A stretch of 64,000 nt of DNA, from contig JACJXH010000001.1 of the NCBI GenBank assembly GCA_020636745.1, positions 186,001-250,000 on the forward strand, written 5' to 3'. This DNA comes from Lentimicrobiaceae bacterium (GTDB lineage Bacteria; Bacteroidota; Bacteroidia; Bacteroidales; Lentimicrobiaceae). The translations under genes and the position numbers were made by a program. Below the pieces are notes generated by a model, which searched no databases, was not told where the DNA came from, and saw only the letters and a list, made by a program, of their open reading frames with translations. Positions 63,642 to 64,000 of the stretch are shown one piece after another (positions within the stretch are counted from its first letter, which is position 1; each line of letters opens with the position of its first letter).

Positions 63642-64000
63642 ATGAGGTTAATCATCAATACTGTTAATATTCGCGTAGGAGGAATGTTACAGGTCGCACT
63701 TTCGTTTATTGATGAGCTTCGGGAGATTCCTGGGAATGAATATCACGTATTCCTTTCTCCGGAAGTAGAACGCCAGGTCAGAAAAGATAAGTTTCCGCCA
63801 AATTTCAGGTTTTATAGTTTTATTCAGTATTCAGGATATTCAGCTCGCCTGATGCGCAAATGGATGAGTTTTAAAAAACTCAGAAGAATGAAACTTTTAG
63901 AAAAAATGATTAAGCCTGAGGTTGTTTTTTCAGTGTTTGGGCCTACTTACTGGAAGCCGGGAGTGCCTCATGTGGCTGGCTTTGCTACGCCCCAATATAT
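63642..64000 (+). CDS. Glycosyltransferase (GT4-like), 5' end only
   Basis: The frame opens at ATG 63642 and runs off the window after 119 codons. It starts MRLIINTVNIRVGGMLQVAL, in which VNIRVGGMLQVA resembles the glycine-rich donor loop found at the N-terminus of GT4 glycosyltransferases, followed by SFIDELREIPGNEYHVFLSP. The visible part is the acceptor-side Rossmann domain only, so the assignment is provisional and the sugar donor cannot be known. Confidence 0.7.
   Translation, partial: MRLIINTVNIRVGGMLQVALSFIDELREIPGNEYHVFLSPEVERQVRKDKFPPNFRFYSFIQYSGYSARLMRKWMSFKKLRRMKLLEKMIKPEVVFSVFGPTYWKPGVPHVAGFATPQY

Overview
The window is a chromosomal stretch of a Bacteroidota bacterium, most likely of the order Bacteroidales. 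Several things point there: promoters fit the Bacteroidota pattern TTTG-N19-21-TAnnTTTG rather than TTGACA/TATAAT; the primary sigma factor is the short 287-residue type; one large secreted protein ends in a type IX secretion tail; there are DUF4402 and GxxExxY proteins, SSC-type lipoproteins and a Porin_O_P family porin; genes start without Shine-Dalgarno sequences. The genus cannot be fixed by eye.

Layout. 1-4320: a truncated YgfK-like flavin/iron-sulfur oxidoreductase, divergent from a MobA-like nucleotidyltransferase, then a secreted DUF4402 protein with a palindrome array upstream. 4846-11183 (minus strand): an NtrC-type regulator with a degenerate GAFTGA loop, cysK-cysE (cysteine synthesis), and citrate lyase as a fused gamma-beta gene (citDE) plus citF. 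11855-17147 (plus): a lipoprotein, a lipid kinase, an eIF1-like protein, a GT39-like glycosyltransferase and an MscS-type channel. 17122-21805 (minus): a carotenoid operon crtI-crtB-unknown-idi-crtZ-crtY that could make zeaxanthin from geranylgeranyl-PP, with an operator-like dyad over its predicted promoter. 22962-28165 (plus): a five-gene envelope system (LolA-like protein, two FtsX-type permeases, ATPase, outer-membrane barrel). 28583-32083: rpsO, pnp and rpoD. 32157-33039: an array of hairpin repeats ending 16 bp before a GxxExxY nuclease-fold gene. 33280-39101: rpe, nitroreductase, pepD, a type IX-secreted FG-GAP protein and a small barrel protein.

39231-52383 holds two almost identical rRNA operons in direct tandem (period 7,290 bp), each with 16S, tRNA-Ile(GAT), tRNA-Ala(TGC), two degenerate tRNA-like sequences, 23S and 5S, two tandem promoters and a terminator. 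A decayed AT-rich spacer of about 1.4 kb separates them.

52519-64000: a protein of unknown function with a possible gasdermin-like outline, then a glycerol-3-phosphate regulon (glpR divergent from glpD-glpT-glpQ-porin) that would import glycerophosphodiesters, hydrolyse them and oxidise the glycerol-3-phosphate. It is followed by an outer-membrane protein, a YebC-family protein, an M20 amidohydrolase and the start of a glycosyltransferase cut by the window end.

The most interesting items are the hairpin array with its GxxExxY neighbour, the LolA/FtsX/barrel operon divergent from the carotenoid operon, the dyad array upstream of the DUF4402 gene, the tRNA relics in the rRNA spacers, and the orphan protein at 52519.
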